A DNA stretch of 21,985 nucleotides. Source: Selaginella kraussiana (Eukaryota; Streptophyta; Lycopodiopsida; Selaginellales; Selaginellaceae). Each line of letters begins with the position of its first letter. Within the stretch, counting starts at the first letter, position 1. Positions 1 through 10,951 of the stretch are shown here, piece by piece. The position numbers and the translations under genes were made by a program. The notes under the pieces were generated by a model. The model searched no databases and was not told where the DNA came from. It saw only the letters and a program-made list of their open reading frames with translations. Location of the stretch: contig LDJE01100722.1 of the NCBI GenBank assembly GCA_001021135.1, forward strand, positions 1 to 21,985, read 5' to 3'.

Positions 1-2087
1 TTTTTATACAAACAAGATTATATAGCCGAGAAATTGCACTTGCTAAACGTGGACCATAGTTTAAATTATTTATTCGAAATTAAACGTTTTAAAATATATA
101 GACAGCATTACATTAAATAAATAAATAAAGATAGATAGACCCATCTTCTGAGCTTCTGAGGATGGATCCTTGTTTGTAATTCAAAAAATAAATAAACCCA
201 AAGTGGTAAAATGTGTTTTCAATGTATTTCTAATCACTTTGTTAATCAACTGTACAAGCTAAAACTCTTACTTAATATTAATCTTGATTAGTTAAGCATA
301 ATTCGCTGATGGACCCTGAGGGACTGAAGGCGTGAAATAACTTTATATAATAATAGTCTACAGTCTAGTACATATTCTAAATAGAAACTTAGTAGTTATT
401 TCAAACTTAATCAAATGATTGGGTACAACAGAAAATTGTTTAAATACTTCAATAATATTTTTTCCACTTTCACCAAAGCGATTGAGGTTACCGAGCCTTC
501 AGCACAGTTCTACATTGGCAGAAGAAAGTTTACACTTTTCCCACCTTGGAAGACATCCACAACAGACTATATACTACACGCATATAGTTAAGCGTCTTGG
601 CAGCATTTTTTGCTACGATGGCTGATTTCCAGCCGCAAATCCGCCATACCATCTCCATGTCGGGTCAGGGTATTTTGAGGAATTTAGATAGATAGATATT
701 TAATTTTCCACTGAAAATACGTAATACTTAAAGTACCAATATTTTTAAGTGTCTACAAATGATTTTATTATTAAGCACACCAAACAATTATTACTGTTGA
801 GCACCAAAGCACACCAGGAAACAAATACAAAGTTCGAAAACAATAGCCTACTAGAAATTGACTTGATTTTTTCAGCCCGACAGCATCTCATTTTGCAATA
901 CATGGCATCCAACTCACCCGCACTGATGCGTCTCCAATCATGGAAACAGAATCAACCACGGTGAGTTTCTTGAGCTCTTAACAGTCACAACTTTCGGCTG
1001 CAGAAAGGTCACCAAAAACGGGGGACCTGGAGGGCTGACCAGTTTATTCTCCACAAAAACCCAAAGAGTTATAAACAATGCCAGCCTGAACGAAGCGACC
1101 CACGTCGTCGAGCCAGTAGTATTATCATCGAACAAAGTGTATACATATCAAAGAATAGAGAGACAAAAAAAAAATGAAAAAATAAAAATGAATGTGACAA
1201 AGTAATGCCTGAGGGGGCGAAGGATCGATCGAACGAGAGGTGGAGGTGGCGGAGACGAAGTCGGGGCGTTGGCAGCGGCGGTGGTGCCGCACTAAACAGT
1301 CGGATTAGGACATCACACCAGCTTGTGTTGCTCGAAACAAAGACGATGGTCGTTGTTGTTTGTTGTTGTTGAGAGGGAAAAAATGAGCAATGCTAGTAAC
1401 GCAACACAACCATCGCAGTGGCTCCAATGTCGAATCCAAAGGCACGTGAAAATCCAGCCTTTGAAAGGGCATCTGGATTCTTTCTCAACGAACGAGAGCG
1501 ACGGAGCATCGTCCCATCTATCGTCCCGTCTCTTTGGTGCTTTTTGGCCTCAATAGTTACCATCAATCGGTAAGCCCTGAACCATAGTGACCCTCAATAG
1601 TACTCGGGTAATCCAATGTAGTAGTAGAGAGGTGGCAGTGTTTGTTATTCATTCTCGAATTTGTTGGAAATGAGACCCTGTATGTAGTATCATCTCAAAA
1701 CCCCAACCCTCTCATCACACACTCTCTCTCAATGTCGTGTAGTTCTATAATGTTGTATCTGTGTAAGTGGATGGATACGGTCCTACGTGCGACTTTGCAC
1801 GCAACGCACGTCGCTGTCCCCCCTTCGTGCAAAAGAGATCAACCCCCCAATTTACGCTACTACGTACTACGTACGTACGTACCAATGGTGACAATGGTAA
1901 CCCTGTATCCCCCCTATGGAACCCCCTATACGAAGCCCCGGCAGTGAATCATCAGATCCATCATCCCCAAGCGAACTTTATATACGCACCAGGCTGCTGA
2001 AACCTCCACTGAAGGACGCAAACATCTGGAGCAATATCACTTTGGGTGGCACTCGACGCCCGCCGTCATCAGCCACCACCACTTGGA
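1..2087. other. 3' flank of the TCP gene, no gene recognised
   Basis: I find no supported gene here. The first 740 bases are AT-rich, with short GATA runs near 130 and 685. Open frames are short, lack family motifs and do not join through plausible splice sites. From about 1200 the composition shifts to purine- and then pyrimidine-rich tracts, and 1850-1882 carries an overlapping ACGT/TACG run. The last few hundred bases probably hold the 3' UTR of the minus-strand TCP gene, but I cannot fix a poly(A) site. Confidence 0.5.
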
Positions 2088-3650
2088 TCACCGTGACGAC
2101 CGAGAGTCGTCGCGACTGCTATCCCCTTGCTGCTGCTGCTGCTGCTGCTGCTGTGATTGCGACTGTGACTGCGACTGCTGCTGCTGTAGTTGCTCCGGGT
2201 CGTGCCCGCCTCTCGCATACGATCCTTGTAGCGCCGCCAGCATCCCTAAGTGGGTACTGTCGCCAAGATGACCTTGTTGCTGCTGCGACTGCCCTGGACC
2301 CTGTTGTAGTAGCATCGACGTCAGCGACATGTGGCCAAGATGGTGACCACCGCCGCCGCCGCCGCCGCCGCTAGGACCCGCCTGAAGGTCCAAACCTGGT
2401 AGTAACCTTGGAGGCATGAGCATCGTTGACCCAGGAAGACCGCCCCCGACAACGCCACCCAGTTGACCACTACCACCGCCGGGTCCAGCGGCGCCGCCTA
2501 CCCGGTAGCCCCCGGCAGTGGTGCTACCGCCACCAGGGAAAGTGCCCCAGATTTGCTCCGCGCCCGGTAGCATCCACACGCCGGGCATTCCCGTGGTCCA
2601 CATTGGTCCGAGCATGGGTTGCATCTGCTGCTGCTGCTGCTGCTGCTGGCGGGAGGACGCTGGCGTCCTCAGGGACATCCCTTCGGGCGGATCGTCGCGG
2701 AGGCTGCTCAACAAGCTTCGTGGTCGTTTCCGATAGCCGCCGCTCTCGGGGCTCTCCCCGGCGCCGGTTCCGTCCTCGGGGTCCCCGGGCGCGCCGAGGA
2801 GGCCCTCGTGTTGGAACGGGACCAGCTGCTCCTCGCCGGGCTGCTGCTGCGGCTGCTGCTGCTGCTGCTGGAGGAGCCGTAGTCGGGATTCGTCCGCCGC
2901 CGCGGCGCTGTCAGCGGCAGCGGCGGCCCAACCTGCGCGGGATCGCTGGAGCTGCTCCATTCGGTGCTGCGCGCCGGCAGCCGCCGCGATCTCGGCGGCC
3001 TCGCGTTGGCTGCGTCCGAGTTCCACGAGGCCGAGGGAGCTGTGCAGCGACGCCGAGCCGCTGGAGCGCGTGCTCCGCAGGGAGCTCTGGAGGGAGGCGG
3101 CGATGGCGGGGATGGTGCCCGTGCCTGTCGCCTGGATGATGGCCGGCTCCGCCTCCCGCAGCAGCCACTCGATCGTCTCGCCGTCCGACTTGTGTCCGAG
3201 CTCGCGCGTGAGCTGAAAGATGCGCGCCGCGCACACCGCCGGCATCCGGATCCTCCGCCCGCGCCCCTCCACCTTGGTGTGTCGATCCTTCGTCGACGCC
3301 CGCTTCGTGGGCGGCTTCTTCGCGGGCGCCGCCGCCGCCGCCGCTTGCGCAGCGCCTCCCTCCTCACCGCCCGACGCCTTCATCCCGCCGCCGGAGCCGC
3401 CCGTGGCGCCGCTCTCGCCTCCGCCCATGGCGGCCATGGCCTGAGCCAATGCTGCTTGCTGCCCTGCTCCTCCTAGCCTCTGCTGCTGCCCATATCTCCC
3501 GCCGCCGCCGCCGCCGCCACCCCCGTAATGCGCCGCTGCTGCCGCCGCCGCCGCAATCTGCTGGGGCGACAATCCGCCGCCGGCGGGCGGCTGCTGCGGG
3601 TCGGAGCTGGAGTCGGATTTGGAGGCCTGGCCATGGCTGCCAGGATCCAT
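2088..3650 (-). CDS. Class I (PCF-type) TCP transcription factor
   Basis: This encodes a nuclear DNA-binding regulator of growth and cell proliferation. It is a single exon of 520 residues. The TCP domain spans about residues 121-180: the basic part carries [17 protein letters not shown] and the helix-loop-helix ends in [17 protein letters not shown]. The short basic region and this helix II ending are typical of class I (PCF) TCPs, which bind GGNCCC-type sites as dimers. A Trp-rich segment (W352, W360, W369) resembles the C-terminal motif of TCP14/15-like proteins, so that clade is my best guess. The rest is low complexity: Ala8 (33-40), Gly9 (43-51), Gln tracts near 262-271 and 336-343, and a Ser/Gln tail in the last 29 residues, which makes the protein longer than most class I members. 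I start at 3650 because MDPGSHG follows an acceptor-like cttag and precedes the conserved region. The frame stays open upstream to 3992, so an N-terminal extension of 114 residues cannot be excluded. Confidence 0.9.
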   Translation of the reverse strand: MDPGSHGQASKSDSSSDPQQPPAGGGLSPQQIAAAAAAAAHYGGGGGGGGGRYGQQQRLGGAGQQAALAQAMAAMGGGESGATGGSGGGMKASGGEEGGAAQAAAAAAPAKKPPTKRASTKDRHTKVEGRGRRIRMPAVCAARIFQLTRELGHKSDGETIEWLLREAEPAIIQATGTGTIPAIAASLQSSLRSTRSSGSASLHSSLGLVELGRSQREAAEIAAAAGAQHRMEQLQRSRAGWAAAAADSAAAADESRLRLLQQQQQQPQQQPGEEQLVPFQHEGLLGAPGDPEDGTGAGESPESGGYRKRPRSLLSSLRDDPPEGMSLRTPASSRQQQQQQQQMQPMLGPMWTTGMPGVWMLPGAEQIWGTFPGGGSTTAGGYRVGGAAGPGGGSGQLGGVVGGGLPGSTMLMPPRLLPGLDLQAGPSGGGGGGGGHHLGHMSLTSMLLQQGPGQSQQQQGHLGDSTHLGMLAALQGSYARGGHDPEQLQQQQSQSQSQSQQQQQQQQQGDSSRDDSRSSR

Positions 3651-4541
3651 CCCACTATGTTGTTCCTGTCCTAAGAGTTTCAGATTCACGGGCACACAAT
3701 TGGGCGGGATCACCAGCACCACCAGAAGCAACACTGTGCCAATGCATCCAGGACGACGATGTTCTAACACTGTTCTAGCCTCCTGCACTCGCTCTTCCTC
3801 CTCCCAATCCCAATTCCATGAACAATCCGCTCTAATCGCATGCAATGGGGGAGCAATTCTTGCCTGAATCCTCAGCAACAATGCTGACCGCGGCTGCGGT
3901 TCAATCTTCATCGTCCTGTTGTTCTTCTTGCGGCTGCTGCTGCTGTTCCTCACGATTCCCATACGAGCAATCCTCGATCGAACATTCCGCAAGTCCGCTG
4001 CCCATCATTCAGCCAAGAGCACCCGGGAATTCACCTCTTCCGCCGCTGCTCCTCGCCAATTCCCATGGGATTTCCACTGTTTCTACCAATTTCTATGGGC
4101 GGCCTTTGACGATCATCCTAGCCTGTCCTTGTTTTTCGAGAATTTCCTGGAATCCCTCGGCGTTTTCACACGGGAATTGTTCTTCGTGTGGATCTGACGA
4201 AATTTTCTACCAGCAAATGAGTGAATTCAGCAGCGCCTGGTGGTGGCGACGGAGGGCCCCGCCGCCGCCATCTCCCTCCTCCGTCTCCATTCCACACATC
4301 ACTTCATTTCAACAGTCATCGTCGTCGTCGCGCAATTCCCATTCTCGCAAAAGAGAGAAAGAGCTCAAGTAGAGCTCTCGTTTCACAGTGGCTGGAAAAT
4401 GACGCCCCAGGGCCAAAGATCAACTTCAACTCCCGAAAAACCAATTAAATCGATCGACGGATCGATGAAAAATGGATGGATCGAAGTGCGAGCGGGCCCG
4501 CAGGAGTGAAAATCACGCTCCCCCGCGGGCTTTATATTAAA
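3651..4541 (-). promoter_or_regulatory. Leader and core promoter region of the TCP gene
   Basis: Read on the minus strand, TTAATATAAAG (about 4530-4541) looks like a TATA box, which would put transcription start near 4500-4510 and give a leader of about 850 bases. A perfect palindrome GCGGGCCCGC at 4492-4501 sits at the predicted start. Its GGGCCC core resembles the sites bound by class I TCP proteins. The leader has CT/GA-rich stretches, and an intron in it is possible (acceptor-like cttag about 13-17 bases before the ATG). All of this is inferred from motifs. Confidence 0.4.
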
Positions 4542-6566
4542 TGCACCATCGCCTCGCTGTAAGAACCCTAAAGTTAAACCACGGGGTTAAGCCCCCCTAA
4601 ACCACGCCACGCCCTAAATTAATCTACGTCGTCGTACTTCCAACCCGATCTTTCTTTCCAGATCCAACGCAAAATTTCCTCTCCCCGCGATGGGGGGTAG
4701 CCCATTACATAGCTCAACTATCCAGTATAGCACCCGCACGCACCTATGCGATACACCGCGCGCCACGTGGCGTTCCCCTATTCGGTGGATCGCGAGCATC
4801 TTGGCTGTCAAAATCAAGGGTTGTGGTGTCGCCACGTAGAGGCCAACGTCATGCTGACGTCAGCGGAATTTTCCCAATCGGACTCCACCAAGGAAGACGC
4901 ATTTACTACGGCGGGCGCGCGTAGATCTGCAAAGAAAAAAACTGGCTTTCCTCTGGCTGGATCGAACCCGCGCTGGGGATTCACGATTTTTGAATTCAAA
5001 AGCTCGGAGGCGCGCCAAAACGTTTTTCAAAAGGGAACAAAAAGGGAGACGTCCCTTTCGCCACCAAAGTCATTGATTCAATCCAAGGTCCTTCTTTTGT
5101 TTGCGCATTCATTCACACCCCATTCGCTCATAAATCTGATGAATTTTTCATCAACCCTTCTCTCACACATTCACAAGACCCAAGAACAAACCAAGATTTT
5201 GGGATGAACATTTCGAAGTACTTCGGAGACGCCTCACATTTCAATAACATTCGGTTGAAACCTCCAACACAATGTGTGTTTGTCTATGTTTTAATCATAT
5301 ATGGCGCAGGCTTGAAAGTTCGATTTTCCCCAATTCGAATGGTACGAATCTCGGGGTCCGGAGATCGGGTCGGCCGTAGGCCGGACATGATGTGCGATTT
5401 GCAAGCAACAACAAGCACAAAACTATACAAACATATAAACCATGGGCAAAGGTCAGCAATGGGCAATGGCTACCCTCATCATAATCAGCAACACAATGAG
5501 ATTTGAATCAAATCCTCCACAGTAGTTCAAAACACTATACAAACCATAGACTTTGCTTTACTCAGCCTCCAACCAGCCCATACTTGAAGAATACATTGAA
5601 AAACAACTGACACTGTTTATACAGTCTGATACATGTCAAACGTGCATTTCTTGGGTTTTTGAAATACGCTGTAGCTCCGGGCCATTCAATATTGCAACAT
5701 TTTTGCCTTTGACGTCTCAAATTTCTTAATCCATATGGAAGTAGCTTAGGCTTCGGGTTTACGACGGACACTCCAAACTTAGCAATCCATGATCACGCTG
5801 AAAACTACGGATATTAAGCAACATGAAGTGGTAAGCGTTTCCTATGATAATTGAACAACTTATCAATAAAATAACAACATTAGCAATGAAATAAACAGAC
5901 AACTCAGAGTCCGAACTAAACATCTTGGTTGCCAATTCAAAAACTGCAAACGCCCCCATTTGGTATTGTTCAATTTGAAATGATCTTGCAAAAGCCGTCT
6001 TCTGGCAACAATTCACCAATCGGCCAGTGGCACAGCAAACACCAGCAGCAGCAGTAGCAGCAGCAGATCTGGCAAGTCGCTTTTCAGTCATATCCTTCTG
6101 TGTCGTCCTTTTGTTGCATGCCTGATGAGACATCACCGTCTCAAAGCGATTCTTTCCTATGACATGAGCTCTATAGTATGAGCATTCTGGATCCAATAGG
6201 TAGTGCGTTGTACTCATGATCATATTTCATCACCAGAAACCAACTACAAAACATAGGTTCAATGGTCAATTTCAACATCTCGTGCCTCATTCGCATGCAA
6301 CGCTTTGTGTTTGGATAAGTTCTATTCGGAGACGGCGTTGTGAGATCCACGAGAGAGATCCACAACCGCCAGTAATGTTCCTGAATGTACAATCACTTTG
6401 TCCACAAGAACATCTAACGTGTTGTACCCTAACCGTACATGTGTACCCGTGGGAATACACGGTACACCTACAGTGCTTTCATATTATTATCCACAAACAT
6501 TAAAGATAGAAAGTGTAAATCTCTTTGTTTTATAGACAAAAAAATAAAATAATTGCAGCTGGATGC
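4542..6566. other. Intergenic region, no gene recognised
   Basis: No recognisable gene. Near 4565 there is an AACCCTAA telo-box-like motif on the plus strand, in the distal promoter of the TCP gene. The longest open frame (5759-6223, minus) encodes an Ala-rich stretch from a GCA repeat and a hydrophobic segment, but matches no family I know and has no splice partners. A hairpin with one bulge lies at 6441-6467. The bases just below 6567 are probably the 3' UTR of the glucanase gene. Confidence 0.5.
6441..6467. repeat. Imperfect inverted repeat (hairpin)
   Basis: GTGTACCCGTG is followed after a 6-base loop by CACGGTACAC. The arms pair over ten positions with one bulged base. It lies about 100 bases downstream of the glucanase stop codon, so it could sit in its 3' UTR. 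No function can be assigned. Confidence 0.5.
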
Positions 6567-8220
6567 TTAGACAAGGAGTGTTACAATCACCACCAGTAAT
6601 ACCAGCCACGAACTGACTCTCAAAGTGGATGACGAATTCCGTGGTCCGTGCTGATTCGACGGGCTTGAAGTGCTTGAAGCTGCTGCAGCTTCTGTTGAGT
6701 TGATATCCAGTTGCAACAAGAACTTACAACGACCTTGGGATGGGTTCATCGTAGTGATCTTCCCATTTCCTTCGAACTTGCAAGTGGAATTATCCTGATT
6801 GTTGAGCTGATAGTAACTATTGAACGCATATGAAGCCTTCACCACCGTCCCAAAGTCGGTGCACGAACTCCCTGATTGAAGGGAGGTGCAATCCGCATAT
6901 TTGCAAGCAAAGTCTACATTGCTCCCGAGCGTCGCAGGATCGCTACTCTCATCAGCTACACACCACTTCTGTGGCATATACTTCACCATCTTGGCCGGTA
7001 CTAGCTTGGCATTACTATCCCCCTTACCACTGATATCGACATTGTACTTGGGTTGCCCATCGTAAGCAAATAGTCCCCAGTGACGCTCGAAGTTCCCGGG
7101 CAATGTTGACTTCTGATCCTCGTCAGTCAGGCTGAAGAGATATGTCTGGACCTTACCGGGTCGCCTCGGCGTCCCAGTAAGTACATGCTTGGCCAACTCA
7201 CCCACGAAACTCTGGGCCGACTCCGGCGTTGCGGCAGGGTCGCCGTCAGTGGGCCAACCAATCTCCCCAATGATTATCTCCATGTCACTATATCCTGCCT
7301 CGGTCAATGCCGCCAACGCCAAGTCGTGGGCCGCGTCAAAGACGTTCGTATAGACGTAAGTGGTGGCTTTAACGCCGTTGGCGGCGCCGCCACCATCGTC
7401 GGTGATGCTGTGCGCGGTATCGTTGAAGAAGGCGAAGTCCCTAGGAAAGTTGGGGTTTTGCTGGAGGCTGAGGAAGGGATAGATATTGATCGTGAAGGGA
7501 GACCCAGTGTCTTTCAACACCGCGAGGATTTTCTTCACTTCATCAGCCATGTCTGCCCTGAAGACGCCAGCTGATGGTAAATTGTTGGGTGAAGCGTTGG
7601 TAACCACGTCTGCATTGAATGGTACGGTGACCTTCACCTTGTCCTTCAGGCCAGCCGCCGCCAGTGCAGCTGCGACGTTCTTCACAGCGGGGTACAACGT
7701 TGCCTTGTACATGGTGTTGAATGCCTGAAGAAATGGCTCGTTTGCAACGGCGACGTACCTGCAGCATGCATGGTCAGGAAGACTTTCTATGCTTGTTTTT
7801 TTGATCTCACCTAATATTGACGCTGTTCTTATCTGGTGTCAAGAACTTCGTGACATTTTCGCGAACCCAATCTGCAGCAGCTGCTGGATCAGCTGCCAGT
7901 TTTTCCAGCATTTCGTTCCTGATCGCGATCATGAGCTCCATGTTGCTCGCTCCCCTGAACGCCTCTAGAACTTGATGATCTGCATCAAACAGCTTCACCT
8001 TGGAGATGCCATTGGCGCGCAACATCTCGATCACCGCCTTGCCGGGAAGCGGGTGCGAAGCCATGTTTCCAAAATTTACGCCCAAACTGCTGGTCGGCGC
8101 TGCTGCTGCTGGAAGAACACATAGCAGCACGAAGAGATGAAGCAGAAAGAGAAGCGATCGCCATGACCGCATCTCTGTTCGGCGCTCGCGTGAGCGCAAA
8201 GCAGGGCTCGCCGACAGCAT
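6567..8220 (-). CDS. GPI-anchored glucan endo-1,3-beta-glucosidase (GH17 + X8/CBM43)
   Basis: This enzyme hydrolyses beta-1,3-glucan (callose) at the cell surface. Exon 1 is 8220-7811 and exon 2 is 7758-6567, joined across a 52-bp GT-AG intron (7759-7810) that restores the frame through Arg137, giving 532 residues plus stop. A signal peptide covers about residues 17-41, and Met17 (8172) gives a cleaner signal and may be the true start. The GH17 domain runs from SLGVNFG to about 375: Glu144 in VANEPF fits the acid/base and Glu302 in IIIGEIGWP the nucleophile. The X8/CBM43 callose-binding module begins at Trp402 and has all six expected cysteines (403, 422, 427, 436, 463, 481). A Ser-rich linker and a hydrophobic C-terminal tail after about 515 form a GPI-attachment signal. 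The usual VGNE around the acid/base is VANE here. Plasmodesmal or wall callose turnover is the likely role, from family knowledge. Confidence 0.93.
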
Positions 8221-10146
8221 AGATCTTCGTTCTTCGTGATTTTCAAATGGACCCGGTATATGCTTAGAATCTCCAGACCAGACCGTCGGATCTCCAACGT
8301 CGACGATTCAGATCGTAGCAAACTCTCAGTGTCAAAATTCCTTGGTTTTTGAGAATTTGAGGTCTAGAACTTTGGTGAAGTTGAGCAGCAGCCATTTTCT
8401 ATGTTTACACCTCAGCCCCAAAAAGGGGAACCATAGGATCTGTCACCTTCACAGGAGGGCCCTTGCACCCCTTTTTTTGTCAAATTTCTCCAAAGCCAAG
8501 CGTGCTGCCATTTCATTTTCATTCTCTGCTGTGGTCAGATCTTTGTGAACCAGTTAAATAGGTGCCGATTCACCCACTTCGTCGGAAAGTAACACCTACC
8601 ATAGGTCCGAAATGATTCTAAACTATGTGGTCCAAGAATGTACAATAGTTAGTAGGTCAGATTGTAATTTGTGTCATAGTCAGTCTCATTATGAATTATG
8701 AAAACCTTTGGATCTACAACTGTATTGGAATAAGAAACACTGTTTGGAATTACTTGTGTGTTAGTACTACATTCTTACATGACATCTTTTTAGGTGGATA
8801 ACGCAAATAAATATTCGTGTTATTTAGGTAGATAACGGACCAATAGTACCAGAGGAAATGGTTGGACCCCAATGTTTTGAAGAGACTTACAAGATGGATT
8901 TGTGGAGAGGCTAAGTCTAGTTAGAACTAACTCACAGTCCTCTTTTTGAAAACAACCATCACTAAGCAAACGATGACAAACCCAATGCATATTTGCGCAT
9001 GTACGTGCGAGCGAACCCAACTATAGTGTGAGACATACTATTCAGCTCAATGTAGTAAGAATGAATACGGCTGCATTTTCTCTAAACTGACTCGAAATTT
9101 GTCCCTTGAGCATGTACCAACAGATGCGGTTTTACGTGGCTTTATATCATCTAATTTTGATACATTTTGATAGAGATCGAGATTTCTCAACCTTTCTTCA
9201 GCATTACGAAGAGACATCTAGACTAGTCTCCTGTGAGTTAGTACATCCACCTCACGAGACTTGGCATCTGGAAAATATGTCGTTCACCCGTGGTCGTTCG
9301 CAATCTAAAGTGATCGCTCTAACATCTCGAGACGTGATTTTAACACGCTAAACTGTTTCAGATCAATGTCCCATGAGCACTAAAGCCAGGCTGCAGCATA
9401 CCGACACCGTTGACCCCAAGGTGATGCCAGAAGGAAGCGGAGGAATTCGTTGCGAGGGCCCGGCAAGGCCACACTGGTCTGCGGGAGCTGGTAATCTGGT
9501 AGGGCATGCTTGTTGGCCCGACCTTATGTGGAATGCACACTTGTTGCAGGAAAGCCTGGAGAATGGAGGACGAGCCTATGAAGTTCAGTCTTAGGTCTGT
9601 CGTTAAAAAAGTGGCAAGTGATTAAATACTTGGTCGTCGCGAGTTTTTGCGGTCGGTTGAGCTTTTGACTTCGTTCTTTGGATTCTCGCTTTGGACGTGA
9701 ATCCGACAGATTTCTACGTGTACCTGAATCTATATCTACGGGTATCTACGTAAAGCCCTCTTGTACATTAGTGCAGGCTTAAATCAGAGCGGCAATGAAA
9801 CTCGAGTGCATGCCTTGAAACTTCCTCACATCAAGGTGCACATAGATATTGAGTGCAAACCAACTTCAGATGCTAGTTTCAAACGATGGCAAAGAAGTAA
9901 GGTAATCTCTGTTTTGTAAATAAGAAAGTTCAGTGTTGAAGCATGATTTAGAACTCTTTAATGACCTCCCACAACAGTATGAATAAGTACAATGGCTTTG
10001 AAGGTCTCCATGTTATATCGACGTAGAATGCATATTCCCTGTGAGAAGAAAGTTTAAAGTATATAAACTGGTTTTATCATCTTTTAAGTGACCGTAAGCA
10101 TTTGAATTTGGATAAAGCAAACACTGGAAAATTTAGCCAGTAAAAT
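8221..10146. other. Intergenic region, no gene recognised
   Basis: This holds the promoter side of the glucanase gene and about 1.9 kb of mostly AT-rich sequence. No open frame shows family motifs. A GC-richer island at about 9380-9600 has overlapping open frames on both strands (60-73 codons) that I cannot assign. Two short near-identical words, taggtggataacg and taggtagataacg, occur near 8792 and 8825. No terminal repeats, tRNA or clear promoter was found. Confidence 0.5.
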
Positions 10147-10690
10147 AGTACCTAATTCAAGCATCTCAAGCTTTTCCAGCCCAGACAGCTTCTCAAGGGC
10201 TACGTTCAGCTTCCACATCGAGTTCGATCTACTTCTGCTCCACCTCCAATCCAGGTGAGTTTCTGCACTTTGTCCTCATAGAGGAGCTGGGTATGAGCAA
10301 AATGTTCAGCTGTAGGCACCAATGCTGGACATGCTTCAAGGATCCTTTCCATATACATTCACCATATGAGCATAGAACCCAGCTCGTTTAAAAGGGGCCA
10401 AGTTCCAGTTTCGGCGGCGGAGGAACTCCTCAAGCTTCAAGTATCTCAAGGATTTGCAATCTCGGGGATGGTTCATCATGTAGGTCGATGCTTATCCTTT
10501 CAACACTGCCTGTCATCAAAAGTTGAATACCTTCACTAAATCGTCTTCCTGGTTCATGACAGTGAGAGGCAGTGTTGATGTCGAACTTGAAGTTGCTGCA
10601 GTCCAGCACCAAAGTCATGCAGAGACGATTCCAGCGCTTGCACCACGCACACACTACAAGGCTGTCTCAGGATGTGTTCAATATATTCCC
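10147..10690 (-). pseudogene. Decayed F-box/LRR-like gene fragment
   Basis: Several short peptide segments in different minus-strand frames resemble F-box/LRR proteins. Reading down from 10690: EHILRQPCSV, then AWCKRWNRLCMTLVLDCSNF (like the second half of an F-box and the residues after it), then ISIDLHDEPSPRL, then CKSLRYLKLEEF, MERILEACPALVP and finally LEKLSGLEKLEMLEL (both LRR-like). The pieces are in a consistent order, but the frame changes at least three times and stops intervene without convincing introns. I therefore read it as a pseudogene or badly eroded fragment. An alternative is a short-intron gene whose splicing I failed to see. It points away from the G6PDH gene, with about 260 bp between them. 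Confidence 0.45.
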
Positions 10691-10917
10691 TACACTCCTA
10701 TGGCCCTAAAGATGGTCGATACCTGTTTTTGAAAAGCATTTTGGAATCATCGAAGCATGCAGTTTTTACAAGTGTTGCAACCGCATATGCGTGCGTTCTT
10801 GTTTGAAAAAATAAAAAATCTTACAAGTGTCTTCTTAAGCAATGGAAGAAGGTATGCCAACATATATGTATTTCCGTTGCATTTTAATAGTCGTTAGTTC
10901 CGTACATTTTTCGTCTG

Positions 10918-10925
10918 TATATAAG
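10918..10925 (+). promoter_or_regulatory. TATA box-like element upstream of G6PDH
   Basis: A canonical TATATAAG ends only 26 bases before the proposed ATG at 10952. In plants transcription normally starts about 25-35 bases downstream of the TATA box, so if this element is used the 5' UTR is almost absent, or translation starts at a later Met. The ATG itself has a good context (gggccATGGC). Confidence 0.45.
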
Positions 10926-10951
10926 GCGCTCCAAACATTACGACCCGGGCC

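Noticed and set aside
683-697. GATA tetranucleotide runs here and near 130 and 17430.
   Set aside because: Only about three units each, ordinary for AT-rich plant intergenic DNA.
2426-3476. Long open frames on both strands overlapping the TCP gene (for example 2426-3139 plus and 2708-3367 minus).
   Set aside because: They are by-products of very high GC and codon repeats in the TCP frame; they are Arg/Ala/Pro-rich with no domain, while the TCP frame carries a conserved DNA-binding domain.
4959-4968. Minus-strand GGTTCGATCC resembling a tRNA B box.
   Set aside because: The flanking bases do not form a T stem, and there is no A box, D arm or acceptor stem at the right distance.
5759-6223. A 154-codon minus-strand frame with an Ala run and a hydrophobic segment.
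   Set aside because: No known family, no splice partners or promoter, and an internal GCA repeat that keeps the frame open by chance.
9373-9594. Plus-strand 73-codon frame in a GC-richer island, with a 60-codon frame opposite.
   Set aside because: Neither matches a family I know; no splice continuation or regulatory context supports a gene.
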